Assembly: GCF_001636695.1 (NCBI RefSeq)
Contig: NZ_LGEL01000036.1
Coordinates: 1-52,581 of the forward strand
Reading direction: 5' to 3'
Length of the DNA stretch: 52,581 bases
Origin: Pedobacter panaciterrae
GTDB taxonomy: Bacteria > Bacteroidota > Bacteroidia > Sphingobacteriales > Sphingobacteriaceae
Part shown: positions 26,925 through 35,355 of the stretch, in pieces
Layout of the letters: each line of letters begins with the position of its first letter
Position numbering within the stretch: the stretch's first letter is position 1
Translations under genes and position numbers: made by a program
The notes under the pieces: generated by a model
Database searches by the model: none
Told to the model about the DNA's origin: nothing
Seen by the model: only the letters and a program-made list of their open reading frames with translations

Positions 26925-27836
26925 ATGACCATAAATCAATTGCGTTTAATCGCATCTGTGTTGATGCTTATGATCTCAAGTGCAGGTCTGTCACAAAACA
27001 AAATTGTCGTATTCCAATCAGATTTTGGTTTAAAAGACGGGGCCGTTTCAGCTATGAAAGGAGTTGCGGCAGGTGTATCAACTGAGCTTAAACTTTACGA
27101 TCTAACACACGAAATTCCAGCTTACAATATATGGGAAGCCTCTTATAGGCTAATGCAAACTGTACCTTATTATCCAAAAGGAACAGTTTTCGTTTCTGTT
27201 GTGGATCCGGGAGTAGGCACTGAAAGAAAATCGGTAGTATTAAAAACTAAAACTGGTCAGTTTATAGTTACCCCCGATAATGGTACTTTAACTTTAACAG
27301 CAGAGTTGTTAGGTATTGAGGAGCTAAGAGAAATCAATGAAGCTGTTAACAGAAGAAAAGACTCTGGCAAATCTTACACTTTTCATGGAAGAGATGTGTA
27401 TGCGTATACCGCAGCGCGCCTGGCGTCAGGAGTAATTTCTTTTAGTGAGGTTGGTAAAGTATTGCCCAAAGAAGTTATTGCCATTCCTTACCAGAAAGCA
27501 ATAATTACGGGCAATATGCTTAAGGGTAATATTCCAATACTAGATGTGCAATACGGTAATGTATGGACCAATATAGATGCTGAACTTATAAAAAAGTACA
27601 ACATAAAATATGGTGATCTCTTAAAGATTTCAATTTTCCACAATGACAAAAAGGTGTATCAAACTGAGGCACCATATAGTGAAACCTTTGGTAATGTACC
27701 TAAGGGTAAACCTTTATGTTACCTCAATAGCTTATTACAACTTTCATTTGCATTAAATCAGGACAGCTTTGCAGCTGTACACAACATACAGAGTGGAAGT
27801 GAATGGAATGTAGAAGTTACTAAACTAAACCTCTGA
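26925..27836 (+). CDS. SAM hydroxide adenosyltransferase (DUF62) with a signal peptide
   Basis: The 303-residue protein belongs to the DUF62 family, which hydrolyses S-adenosylmethionine to adenosine and methionine and is related to fluorinase and chlorinase. The hallmark D-R-H triad is present: D94 and R101 in 'VDPGVGTERKSV', and H154 in 'TFHGRDVYAYTAA'; 'FQSDFGLKDGAVSAMKG' and 'TPDNGTLT' also match. Unusually, it begins with an apparent Sec signal peptide ('MTINQLRLIASVLMLMISSAGLSQ'), so it should act in the periplasm, where SAM is not made. The 3' end overlaps the convergent MFS gene by 12 bases. Enzyme family is firm; export is predicted. Confidence 0.92.
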   Translation: MTINQLRLIASVLMLMISSAGLSQNKIVVFQSDFGLKDGAVSAMKGVAAGVSTELKLYDLTHEIPAYNIWEASYRLMQTVPYYPKGTVFVSVVDPGVGTERKSVVLKTKTGQFIVTPDNGTLTLTAELLGIEELREINEAVNRRKDSGKSYTFHGRDVYAYTAARLASGVISFSEVGKVLPKEVIAIPYQKAIITGNMLKGNIPILDVQYGNVWTNIDAELIKKYNIKYGDLLKISIFHNDKKVYQTEAPYSETFGNVPKGKPLCYLNSLLQLSFALNQDSFAAVHNIQSGSEWNVEVTKLNL

Positions 27837-29111
27837 CAATTGAAGTTCTTCTTTAGGTATTTCCTGAATTCCGCTAGCCTGTTTCTTTTTTATCATAATA
27901 CTAACCCGATAAACGAAAATACAGCAAACAGCAATAACTGCTGAAACAACAATACCTAGAATACCATAATTTTCAAGCGGGCTGGTACTGCTTTTTTGTG
28001 TAACTATAAGCCCTGCACACAATGCAGCAATACCTCCGGCCATTTGCTGAAGTGAAGCGTTAACACTCATAAAAGCTCCCCTGTCTTTCATATCAGGTAT
28101 GCTCATGGTAAGCGTGGTTGCCGGAATCATTCTGCTCATAATTCCCATAAACAGCACCATATTAATTAATATAACCTGCCAAAGCGGTATAGGTACAAGA
28201 TTGGTATAAATTAATATCATCACTATGGCCAGGGCAGAACCTGCAGCAAATAACATAAATTTATCAACCTTGTCACTTAGTTTCCCTATTAACGGCATAA
28301 TTACAATTGACGCAATACCTGTGAACATGAATACCATTGGCAATTGCTGAGGTGTTATATTTATATTATTAATGAGGTAAGCACTACTAAATGGCATAAG
28401 CATAAAGCCACCAACACTTAAAAATGCTGTAGCAATGAAACCTGTTTGATAAGATTTATTTGAAACCGCATGCCATAAATGCAAAAAAGCGCTCTTATCT
28501 GATTGAAGTGCTAAGTGCTTATCTATAGGCTTAATTTTTAGGATAATGGTTATTGCTATGGCTACCGCCAGCGCAACAATCATTAAAAAGGAAGAATGCC
28601 AACCCCATAAATTTGCAAAATAAAGTCCAATTGGAATACCCAAAACCTGACTGGCTGCAAATGCCATTTGCACAAACCCCATTACCCTGCCACGTTGATT
28701 AACCTCAAATAAATCTGCCATAATGGTCATTGAGATGGCACCAATTACACCACCAAATAATCCTGTTATTATTCTGGCACCCAAAAGCATCCAGTAAGTT
28801 GTTGCCAGGGCACAACACAGGGTACCAACAATAAATCCTGCGTAGAAGAATAACAGTATTTTTTTTCGGTCGAATTTATCTGCAAAACCAGCCGCAAGTA
28901 TTCCGGATGCACCGGCACTAAATGCATAAGAAGAGACAACCAACCCAAAACCTTTTGGGGTGATTGAAAGTGATTTCATTAAGTAATCGCCCAAAGGTGC
29001 AAGAACCATAAAATCGAGCACTATGGTAAACTGAAGCAAAGCCAATAAGGCTATTACCAATTTCTGATAGCTACTAAAGGGTAAAATTGTATTTGTAGAG
29101 GATTGTTCCAT
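27825..29111 (-). CDS. MFS transporter, drug-efflux type (DHA1-like)
   Basis: The 428-residue inner-membrane protein has about 12 hydrophobic helices and the MFS motif A between helices 2 and 3 ('GFADKFDRKKILLFFYAGF'), plus a second copy of it ('LIGKLSDKVDKFMLF') in the C-terminal half. Proton-driven export of a toxic compound is likely, because it is the third gene behind a TetR repressor with its own operator. The substrate cannot be read from sequence. The short C-terminal cytosolic tail is charged. Confidence 0.93.
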   Translation of the reverse strand: MEQSSTNTILPFSSYQKLVIALLALLQFTIVLDFMVLAPLGDYLMKSLSITPKGFGLVVSSYAFSAGASGILAAGFADKFDRKKILLFFYAGFIVGTLCCALATTYWMLLGARIITGLFGGVIGAISMTIMADLFEVNQRGRVMGFVQMAFAASQVLGIPIGLYFANLWGWHSSFLMIVALAVAIAITIILKIKPIDKHLALQSDKSAFLHLWHAVSNKSYQTGFIATAFLSVGGFMLMPFSSAYLINNINITPQQLPMVFMFTGIASIVIMPLIGKLSDKVDKFMLFAAGSALAIVMILIYTNLVPIPLWQVILINMVLFMGIMSRMIPATTLTMSIPDMKDRGAFMSVNASLQQMAGGIAALCAGLIVTQKSSTSPLENYGILGIVVSAVIAVCCIFVYRVSIMIKKKQASGIQEIPKEELQLSEV

Positions 29112-29122
29112 AGTTTTTTAAG

Positions 29123-29347
29123 TTAAGTCAGTTCTTCGCATTGATATCCATTTTTTGAAACCAGATGAATGACCTCATCAAGTTTCAATACAGTGGAAAC
29201 GATACGCAGCACACAGTCAACGTCTTGCTGATCTATTGTCCACTGTTCTATTTTATTCTTTTCCATCACTTTAGCGATGAGGGTTTTATCTTCTGCTGTT
29301 TGAATATTTGTTTTAAAGAGCAGAATGTGTTTAAAATCTGGTTCCAT
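29123..29347 (-). CDS. Small HMA-like protein without a metal-binding CxxC
   Basis: The 74-residue protein has the beta-alpha-beta-beta-alpha-beta pattern of a heavy-metal-associated fold but lacks the metal-binding CxxC: 'MEPDFKHILLFKTNIQTAED', then 'DVDCVLRIVSTVLKLDEVIHLV', and it ends 'NGYQCEELT'. It is a distant paralogue of the protein at 45824-46051, which ends 'KGFHCEELTPS'. It lies between tetR and the MFS gene, seven and eleven bases from them, so it is surely part of that operon. Its function is unknown; a small protein-protein adaptor is one guess. Confidence 0.75.
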   Translation of the reverse strand: MEPDFKHILLFKTNIQTAEDKTLIAKVMEKNKIEQWTIDQQDVDCVLRIVSTVLKLDEVIHLVSKNGYQCEELT

Positions 29348-29354
29348 AGGTATT

Positions 29355-29945
29355 TTATTTTTTTAGTGCCTTTAACACTAACTCAAAGGTTCCCCAAAGT
29401 GCTTCATCAGTTAAAATGAATGGCTTCCCGCCTATGCTTCTACCTTCAAAATGAAATCTGACAAGATTGTACAGTGGAGCAAAAGCTACAGACCAGTATA
29501 CCTCCAATTGCATCGGGTTGATTTCTCCCCTATTGATGGCATTGGTCATAAATTTACCAAGCGTTAGTTTGAAATTATTGACAATTGTTCCATAAACGTC
29601 TTCCTGATAAGTTGAAGTTCTCAATTGCTCAAGAAACTGTGCAGTTATTGGATTTTCAAGCATACACTTTGCTCTATTTTTCCATTGTTGCTTTAATCCA
29701 ACTTCAAAAGATGCTTCCGGGTCGAAATCTTCAAGCATGACATTACTCATCCGCTCTGCTTCTTCCATTGCTACCTGTAAGATCAAATCGTCTTTATCTT
29801 TATAATAGATGTATAGCGTTGCTACAGATATCTTGCACTCTTTAGCAAGCTTATTCATGGTAAAACCTTCAAAACCTATCTTCACAAGCAACTCCATTGC
29901 CTTCTGTTTTACCAGCTCTACTTTATTCAGATCTCTTGCACGCAT
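29355..29945 (-). CDS. TetR/AcrR-family transcriptional repressor
   Basis: The 196-residue protein has the N-terminal TetR helix-turn-helix at about residues 10-55 ('AMELLVKIGFEGFTMNKLAKECKISVATLYIYYKDKDDLI') and a helical C-terminal ligand domain. It is the first gene of the operon with the small HMA-like protein and the MFS pump. An 18-base operator-like palindrome overlaps its promoter (29973-29990), so autorepression relieved by the pump's substrate is likely. Confidence 0.95.
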   Translation of the reverse strand: MRARDLNKVELVKQKAMELLVKIGFEGFTMNKLAKECKISVATLYIYYKDKDDLILQVAMEEAERMSNVMLEDFDPEASFEVGLKQQWKNRAKCMLENPITAQFLEQLRTSTYQEDVYGTIVNNFKLTLGKFMTNAINRGEINPMQLEVYWSVAFAPLYNLVRFHFEGRSIGGKPFILTDEALWGTFELVLKALKK

Positions 29946-29966
29946 GATGCTTTTGAATTATCGCAA

Positions 29967-29974
29967 CAAATATA
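29967..29974 (-). promoter_or_regulatory. -7 box of the tetR-efflux operon
   Basis: The minus strand reads TATATTTG (TAnnTTTG), 22 bases before the tetR ATG. It abuts and partly overlaps the operator at 29973-29990. Confidence 0.5.
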
Positions 29975-29990
29975 AATGAATATTCATTCA
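29973..29990. promoter_or_regulatory. TetR operator (near-perfect palindrome)
   Basis: On the minus strand it reads TGAATGAATATTCATTTA, with the inner 14 bases (29975-29988) a perfect palindrome. It matches the general TGAATGA-type palindrome of FadR/AcrR-like TetR regulators with one base off in the outer half. Its position over the -7 box would block RNA polymerase. Confidence 0.65.
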
Positions 29991-30105
29991 TTTAATAAAT
30001 ATATTTAAAAATAATGTTTTGAGATCATTATTGAGATTTCAAAACATCCCGCTTTTAGCTTTTTTTAATATATTTATGATCGTTTTGGAATGATGCAGTA
30101 AAAAT

Positions 30106-32415
30106 ATGGATACAGGAATTTCTTTGAATGGTTATACAGATATATTTAACAATAGCCCCTTAGCACAATTAATAATAAGTACCGATTCTCCATATTATAC
30201 AATTCTGGAGGTTAATAATGCTTACCTTCAATCGACAAACACTGAACGTAGCGCCTTAATCGGGAAGTCTGTTTTTACAGCTTTTCCTGCCAACCCTACT
30301 GATCAGGAATCAATGAACATAGAGCGAACCAAGTTCTCTTTTAATGAGGTTATCCAAACAAAAAAACCTCATACAATGAGTAATTATCGTTACGATATTC
30401 CAATACCAGGCACCACTCAATTTGAAGAACGTTATTGGACAACCACCAATACACCTATTTTAGGTGAGGACGGGAATGTGACATTTTTTGTTCATTCGCC
30501 CAGTAATGTAACTGAATTATTTAAATTACAAGAAAGCGAAAAAGCGGGAATAGCTGCATTAAAAGAACAGCGTAAGCAATTGTATTCCATTTTTATGCAG
30601 GCCCCTGTTGGAATCGGGATTTTTAAAGGACCGGATTATATTGCAGACCTGGTTAACCCTCCTTTATGTGCTATATATGGCAAGGCTATGCATGAAATGA
30701 TAGGCAAGCCGATATTTCAGGTATTACATTCAGCAAAAGGGATTGGGTTTGAAAAAATAGCAGACCACGTTCGTTTAACAGGGGAACCATTTATTGGAAA
30801 GGATCAACCAATCCCACTGGTGCGAAACAACAAATTGGAAACTGTATTTGTTGACTTTGTATATGAGCCGTTTAGAGAAGACGACGGAACAATTAACGGA
30901 ATAATAGCCATTGCCACTGAAGTAACAGATCAGGTTACTGCAAGGCATAAGCTGGAAGAGGCTGAAGAAAGAACCAGATTGGCTGTTGAAGCTGTAGATT
31001 TGGGCACATACGATCTTGATCTTTTGGATGGAGAAATGATTACCTCCGTTAGGTTCGCAAATATATTTGGTTTCGACAAGCCCGTTTCCAGAACAGATTA
31101 TGTTAAAGTTTTTCATCGTGATGACCTCAAGGTAAGAACTAATGCTCATCAGGAAGCACTTAAAAAAGGTACATTGTTTTACGAAGCCCGGGTATTATGG
31201 AAAGACAAATCTTTACACTGGGTAAGAGTTGAAGGTAAAGTTTATTACGATAAGAATAGAACTCCATACAGAATACTCGGTACCTTGTTAGACATCACTG
31301 AAGAAAAAAAGAGTTTAGCACAGCAGCTAAAACTAAAACAGGCTCTTGCAGATAGTGAACATCTTTTAAAAAAAATAACTTCCGCTTCTCCTGCATGTTT
31401 ATTTATGTGTAATGAGAATGGAGCAATTACTTACGTGAACCAAACATGGATTGACTGGACCGGACGCTCTTACGATGAAAACATGGTTTCTGGCTGGCTC
31501 GAAGCTATATATATTGAGGACAGAAAGAAAGCGATTGGCCAATTTTTACAGACTCTGGTTACTCACACACTTTATGATGTTGAGTTCAGAATTAATCATG
31601 TTGATGGAACACTTCATTGGTGTGTTGCAAGCGGACAGCCTCAATACAGAAGCGATGGTAGTTTTTCGGGCTATATTGGTTCATGCACAGACATCACTGA
31701 GCAAAAAGAGCTACAACAACAAAAAGACGCTTTCATAGGAATCGCCAGTCATGAATTAAAGACTCCTGTTACCAGTATTAAGGCTTATACACAGGTTATG
31801 GAAAAAATGCTCCTGAAAAAGGGAGAGATGGTTGAGGCCCGGATGATGAAAAAAATGGACAGTCAGCTAGACCGCTTAACCAGCCTGATAAATGACCTCC
31901 TTGATGTTACTAAAATAAACTCCGGGAAATTACAATTCAATCCTAAGGAGTTTAATTTTGAATTGTTAATTAAAGACTTAATTGAAGATCTTCAACGGAC
32001 TACAGATACCCACAGGCTTATAGAAAAGTACAGTCCGACAGGCATTGTATTTGCCGATAAGGAAAGAATTGGTCAGGTAGTTACAAATTTAATAACGAAC
32101 GCTATTAAATATTCGCCAAATGCCAGCGAAATCATCATATCTACCTCTTTAAAAGATCAGGAAGTGATTGTTCAGGTAGAAGATTTCGGGGTGGGTATTC
32201 CTACAGAAGATCAATACAAGGTTTTTGAGCAATTTTACAGGGTAAATGGCGAAATGCAACATACCTTTGCTGGCCTCGGCTTAGGACTATATATCTCATC
32301 GGAAATTATTAAACGAGAAGGAGGCAAAATATGGGTAGAAAGCACTAAAGATGTAGGTTCTGTTTTTTGCTTTAGTATACCTGTTCAAAAAGATTTTGTT
32401 ATAGATTCCGTTTAA
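30106..32415 (+). CDS. Multi-PAS sensor histidine kinase
   Basis: The 769-residue protein has about four PAS domains (roughly 12-130, 155-280, 285-400, 415-530), each with PAS/PAC signatures such as 'FREDDGTINGIIAIATEVTD', 'PYRILGTLLDITEEKK' and 'FSGYIGSCTDITEQKE'. A HisKA domain follows with the phosphoacceptor H549 in 'IGIASHELKTPVTS', then an ATPase domain with N box 'NLITNAIKYSP', G1 'VEDFGVGIP' and G2 'GLGLGLYIS'. No transmembrane segment or signal peptide is seen, so it senses a cytosolic cue. No response regulator gene is adjacent; it is an orphan kinase. Confidence 0.93.
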   Translation: MDTGISLNGYTDIFNNSPLAQLIISTDSPYYTILEVNNAYLQSTNTERSALIGKSVFTAFPANPTDQESMNIERTKFSFNEVIQTKKPHTMSNYRYDIPIPGTTQFEERYWTTTNTPILGEDGNVTFFVHSPSNVTELFKLQESEKAGIAALKEQRKQLYSIFMQAPVGIGIFKGPDYIADLVNPPLCAIYGKAMHEMIGKPIFQVLHSAKGIGFEKIADHVRLTGEPFIGKDQPIPLVRNNKLETVFVDFVYEPFREDDGTINGIIAIATEVTDQVTARHKLEEAEERTRLAVEAVDLGTYDLDLLDGEMITSVRFANIFGFDKPVSRTDYVKVFHRDDLKVRTNAHQEALKKGTLFYEARVLWKDKSLHWVRVEGKVYYDKNRTPYRILGTLLDITEEKKSLAQQLKLKQALADSEHLLKKITSASPACLFMCNENGAITYVNQTWIDWTGRSYDENMVSGWLEAIYIEDRKKAIGQFLQTLVTHTLYDVEFRINHVDGTLHWCVASGQPQYRSDGSFSGYIGSCTDITEQKELQQQKDAFIGIASHELKTPVTSIKAYTQVMEKMLLKKGEMVEARMMKKMDSQLDRLTSLINDLLDVTKINSGKLQFNPKEFNFELLIKDLIEDLQRTTDTHRLIEKYSPTGIVFADKERIGQVVTNLITNAIKYSPNASEIIISTSLKDQEVIVQVEDFGVGIPTEDQYKVFEQFYRVNGEMQHTFAGLGLGLYISSEIIKREGGKIWVESTKDVGSVFCFSIPVQKDFVIDSV

Positions 32416-32482
32416 ATACATAAAAGTTTGAACTTATTAGATTTCTTCGGTGTTATAGGTTAAGACTTTAACTTATAATGTT

Positions 32483-32611
32483 ATGAAAAGCCCAAAAACT
32501 AAAACCGTAAAAGCAGAAATAACAGATCAAAAAAAACCTAAAGGCTCTGAACCTGAAAACTCAACTTCTGCTAAGGATGCCAAAAAAGTTAAAACTGAAA
32601 AGAAATCCTGA
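32483..32611 (+). CDS. Small Lys-rich protein (42 residues)
   Basis: An ATG at 32483 opens a 42-residue frame, 'MKSPKTKTVKAEITDQKKPK' to 'KVKTEKKS', with about one third Lys and no hydrophobic segment. It is probably disordered and may bind nucleic acid or be a stress protein; I recognise no family. Its last five codons (EKKS-stop) are one arm of the hairpin at 32597-32634, which supports it being a real, terminated gene. The convergent gene uses the same final codons on the other strand. Confidence 0.6.
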   Translation: MKSPKTKTVKAEITDQKKPKGSEPENSTSAKDAKKVKTEKKS

Positions 32612-32634
32612 CAATTTAATCAGGATTTCTTTTC
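32597..32634. terminator. Bidirectional terminator formed by the last codons of two genes
   Basis: Perfect 15-base arms at 32597-32611 (GAAAAGAAATCCTGA) and 32620-32634 flank the eight-base loop CAATTTAA. Each arm is the Glu-Lys-Lys-Ser-stop end of a gene, one per strand. After the GGA/TCC core the outgoing strand is T-rich (TTTCTTTTC) in each direction, so it can end both transcripts. Confidence 0.75.
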
Positions 32635-32796
32635 AGGCACTTTTGCTCCTTCTTTTCTCGCTTCTGAAAGACCAATTGCAATTGCTTGCTTTTTTGAGGT
32701 AACCTTTTTTCCACTTCCTGTCTTCAATTCCCCTTCTTTCATTTCGTGCATTGTTTCCTCTACTTTTTTTGAAGCCTTTTTTGAATACTTTGCCAT
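32620..32796 (-). CDS. DUF6496-type small basic protein
   Basis: The 58-residue protein begins 'MAKYSKKASKKVEETMHEMK', continues 'EGELKTGSGKKVTSKKQAIA', and ends 'IGLSEARKEGAKVPEKKS'. The 'MHEMKEGELKTGSGKKVTSKKQAIAI' block, here cut in two parts, is the core of the DUF6496 family common in soil bacteria. A longer frame on the same strand (32633-32827) overlaps it but encodes only a basic, family-free peptide and is a shadow. It converges on the 42-residue gene. Function unknown; the family is often seen near stress genes. Confidence 0.85.
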   Translation of the reverse strand: MAKYSKKASKKVEETMHEMKEGELKTGSGKKVTSKKQAIAIGLSEARKEGAKVPEKKS

Positions 32797-32967
32797 AAGA
32801 TAAATTTTTAGTGAGCATTAATAACAACTCACAGTATAAGAAGTTTGTTTTTTTGTTTCTTACAACCCTATTTACAACCGACTTACAACAAAATTATTTT
32901 AACAATTCAGAAACATTTTCAGGTTTTAACTGTAGCTATATTAACTAACCACTTAAACGCTGAAATC

Positions 32968-33540
32968 ATGAAAACCAGATTTTTATTTCCGATTGTATTA
33001 TTCTGCATAATTATCTTAAATGCCTGCCGAAATACGGATAACAGCACAAATAATCCCTTGGCCGATTCTTCTCTAGAACAAACAATGACTGACACCATGG
33101 CTGTAAACCGAGGCGAGGGAATGCAATTCTTCTTAGAGCAAGCCGCAATTGCCGGCAATATGGAGGTAGAGATTGGGAAAATGGCCGAATCAAAAGCCAG
33201 TAACCCCAGAGTTAAGGAATTTGCTGCACGGATGGTTAAGGATCATACCAAAACAAATGATAACTTGAAAAAACTAGCCGAGAGTAAAAAGATAACAATA
33301 CCTGCATCTATCCCTGTGGCAGATCAAAATCATATTAATGAAATGGCAAAATTATCTGGTGTCCAGTTTGACAAGCATTATATGGATATGATGGTAAAAG
33401 ATCATATAAAAACGCTTGATCTATTTAAATCAGCTACAACTTCAGGAGATATAGATGTTAGACGATTTGCTACCAAAACACTCCGAATGATAGAAGGACA
33501 TTATAAACTCGCAACAGATTTAAGCTTTGACTTAAAATAA
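32968..33540 (+). CDS. DUF4142-family lipoprotein
   Basis: I place the start at the ATG at 32968, which begins a lipoprotein signal ('MKTRFLFPIVLFCIIILNAC'); an ATG at 32845 would add 41 residues with no homology. The mature part is helical, with 'FLEQAAIAGNMEVEIGKMAESKASNPRVKEFAARMVKDH' cut here in form and 'KDHIKTLDLFKSATTSGD', the DUF4142 signature of a ferritin-like helical bundle. It is anchored at the membrane facing the periplasm. Members are often induced by general stress, as suggested also by its neighbour at 32620-32796. The molecular role is unknown. It ends two bases before the convergent cytochrome gene. Confidence 0.88.
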   Translation: MKTRFLFPIVLFCIIILNACRNTDNSTNNPLADSSLEQTMTDTMAVNRGEGMQFFLEQAAIAGNMEVEIGKMAESKASNPRVKEFAARMVKDHTKTNDNLKKLAESKKITIPASIPVADQNHINEMAKLSGVQFDKHYMDMMVKDHIKTLDLFKSATTSGDIDVRRFATKTLRMIEGHYKLATDLSFDLK

Positions 33541-33542
33541 GT

Positions 33543-33986
33543 TTATTTTTTTTCTGCCCTGACTGCCTTAACTTCTGATACTTTAATAGCGCTGGCCTTA
33601 TTGCCGAAGCTATTTCTTACAAAGGTTAAAACATCAGCTATTTCCTGATCCTTTAAAAAACCATGTGAAGGCATTACATTATTGTAAACCTCTCCATCAA
33701 TTTCTATCTCTTCATTCAAACCATTAAGCGCTATTTTAATCAACTGAGTTTTATCGCCAAGAACATAAGTCGTTTTTATTAGTGGGGGATTCATATTCTG
33801 AACACCGCCACCATCTGCCATATGACAGCTTAAACAATATTTATTATATACTTTTTGTCCGTTTGCAAAAACCGCTGCAGAAATAACTTCTGTTTTAACT
33901 GTTTTTTTAGCCTCAGCTTTTTTTTGCGCATGTGATGTTACACCACTTATTGTTAAGATCAAAATGACCATCAAAACTTGCTTCAT
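33543..33986 (-). CDS. Class I cytochrome c, periplasmic
   Basis: The 147-residue protein has a signal peptide ('MKQVLMVILILTISGVTSHAQ') and one heme site CLSCH (C51, C54, H55) in 'YNKYCLSCHMADGGGVQNMNPPL'; the axial Met is probably in 'YNNVMPSHGFL'. It likely carries electrons from the sorbosone-dehydrogenase-like protein encoded six bases upstream to the respiratory chain. It is the last gene of the six-gene operon. Confidence 0.94.
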   Translation of the reverse strand: MKQVLMVILILTISGVTSHAQKKAEAKKTVKTEVISAAVFANGQKVYNKYCLSCHMADGGGVQNMNPPLIKTTYVLGDKTQLIKIALNGLNEEIEIDGEVYNNVMPSHGFLKDQEIADVLTFVRNSFGNKASAIKVSEVKAVRAEKK

Positions 33987-33992
33987 TAAATT

Positions 33993-35279
33993 TTATTTTT
34001 TTGTATAGACGATACGATAAACTGTTCCTTTAACATCATCTGTTACGTAAAGTGATCCATCAGCTCCCTGTGCCAGACCACAAGGGCGATGATCTGCTCT
34101 TCCTGCTGCTGCTTTTTCAGGTGTACCAGCAAAATTATCTGCAAAAACTTCCCAGTTACCAGAAGGTTTGCCGTCCTTAAATGGCTGAAATACTACAAAA
34201 TATCCTTTTTGGGGCTCAGGGGCACGATTCCAGGATCCATGAAAAGCAATGAAGGCACCGTTTTTATATTTTTCGGGAAACATGCTCCCGGTGTAGAACA
34301 GTAAGCCATTTGGAGCCATGTGACCAGGAAAAGCGACCGCCGGATCTATATATTTTGAATCTGCTTCTTTCTTTTTATCGCCACCATACTCTGGTGATAC
34401 TATTTTTTTATGCTGAATCTGATCATAATACATAAATGGCCAGCCTGCATTATCACCTTGTTTCAAGGCATACAGGCATTCTGCAGGAAGTTCAGCGGAT
34501 TCCTTTTCGTTATATAGCTCAGGCCATGAACTATTTAAATTATCTCTGCCATGCTGCATCACAAAAAGCTGATTATTTTGCTGGTTCCAATCCAATCCAA
34601 CAACATTTCTTAATCCTGTTGCAAACCGAATACCCTCACCATAGCTCTGGTTAAGCTCCTTTGCTTTAAACTGCCAGATTCCAGCCATGGAATCAAGCAG
34701 AGGGCATCCTTTTATTCCAGGAGAACGTAAGCCACGATCTTGTTCCTGGCATGAATTTGAATTCACTCCAATATTTACATAAACATTCCCATTATTATCT
34801 AAAACAAGTGATTTGGTTTCATGCTGACGTCCGGCTTTCAATCCGGTAATTATCTTTTCTGGTTTATCCGGATTTATTACTTTATTTTTCGCATCCAGCT
34901 TATACTTAAATACTTCCTGATTTGAGGATGCATACAAATATCCGTCTTTCATATAAATTCCGGTACCTCCATAATTACCGAACCCACCGGTAACCTGGGC
35001 CTTACCATCGCTGTTTTCATGGAGTACTATAATACCCTTTCCTTCTTTTGCTCTGGCAAGTTTAACATAAATATCTCCCTGGGGAGTAACTACAAGATGT
35101 CTGGCATTCGCTCCAAGTTCTGCAACTTTTAAAGCACCGAAACCTTCTGGCAACTTCAGCCCTGCATTGTCGGCATCGGGTGCAGGCTTGCTATTGCTAT
35201 CTGAAATATTTTTAAAAGAGTACAATGCAACAAAAGCCATTGCACTCAACAACACCGGAATTAATAATGATTTTTTCAT
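33993..35279 (-). CDS. PQQ-dependent sugar/sorbosone-dehydrogenase-like beta-propeller
   Basis: The 428-residue protein has an N-terminal signal or anchor ('MKKSLLIPVLLSAMAFVALYSF') and a six-bladed propeller of the glucose/sorbosone dehydrogenase family: 'LVVTPQGDIYVKLARAKEGKG', 'FATGLRNVVGLDWNQQNNQLF', 'MQHGRDNLNSSW', 'GDNAGWPFMYYD', 'AFHGSWNRAPEPQKGYFVVF', and 'ADHRPCGLAQGADGSLYVTDD'. Enzymes of this family oxidise sugars or aldoses in the periplasm with PQQ. It is followed six bases later by a cytochrome c gene, a likely electron acceptor. PQQ dependence and substrate are inferred from the family. Confidence 0.9.
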   Translation of the reverse strand: MKKSLLIPVLLSAMAFVALYSFKNISDSNSKPAPDADNAGLKLPEGFGALKVAELGANARHLVVTPQGDIYVKLARAKEGKGIIVLHENSDGKAQVTGGFGNYGGTGIYMKDGYLYASSNQEVFKYKLDAKNKVINPDKPEKIITGLKAGRQHETKSLVLDNNGNVYVNIGVNSNSCQEQDRGLRSPGIKGCPLLDSMAGIWQFKAKELNQSYGEGIRFATGLRNVVGLDWNQQNNQLFVMQHGRDNLNSSWPELYNEKESAELPAECLYALKQGDNAGWPFMYYDQIQHKKIVSPEYGGDKKKEADSKYIDPAVAFPGHMAPNGLLFYTGSMFPEKYKNGAFIAFHGSWNRAPEPQKGYFVVFQPFKDGKPSGNWEVFADNFAGTPEKAAAGRADHRPCGLAQGADGSLYVTDDVKGTVYRIVYTKK

Positions 35280-35355
35280 CTGATGATTTTATTTGAAGAA
35301 CTTTTAGCTATTTAAAGTTATCCTTTTTCTATCTCATTTTTTAATTAAAGGTAGC

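Noticed and set aside
26925-27836. Fluorinase or chlorinase
   Set aside because: The protein has the D-R-H triad of SAM hydrolases; halogenases of the family lack this set.
30014-30047. Inverted repeat (nine-base arms ATGTTTTGA/TCAAAACAT) between tetR and the histidine kinase
   Set aside because: The arms are short, AT-rich and 16 bases apart; chance is likely and no link to a regulator is visible.
32633-32827. 64-residue minus-strand frame
   Set aside because: It overlaps the DUF6496-type gene in another frame and has only a basic, low-complexity translation; the 58-residue frame at 32620-32796 matches a family.
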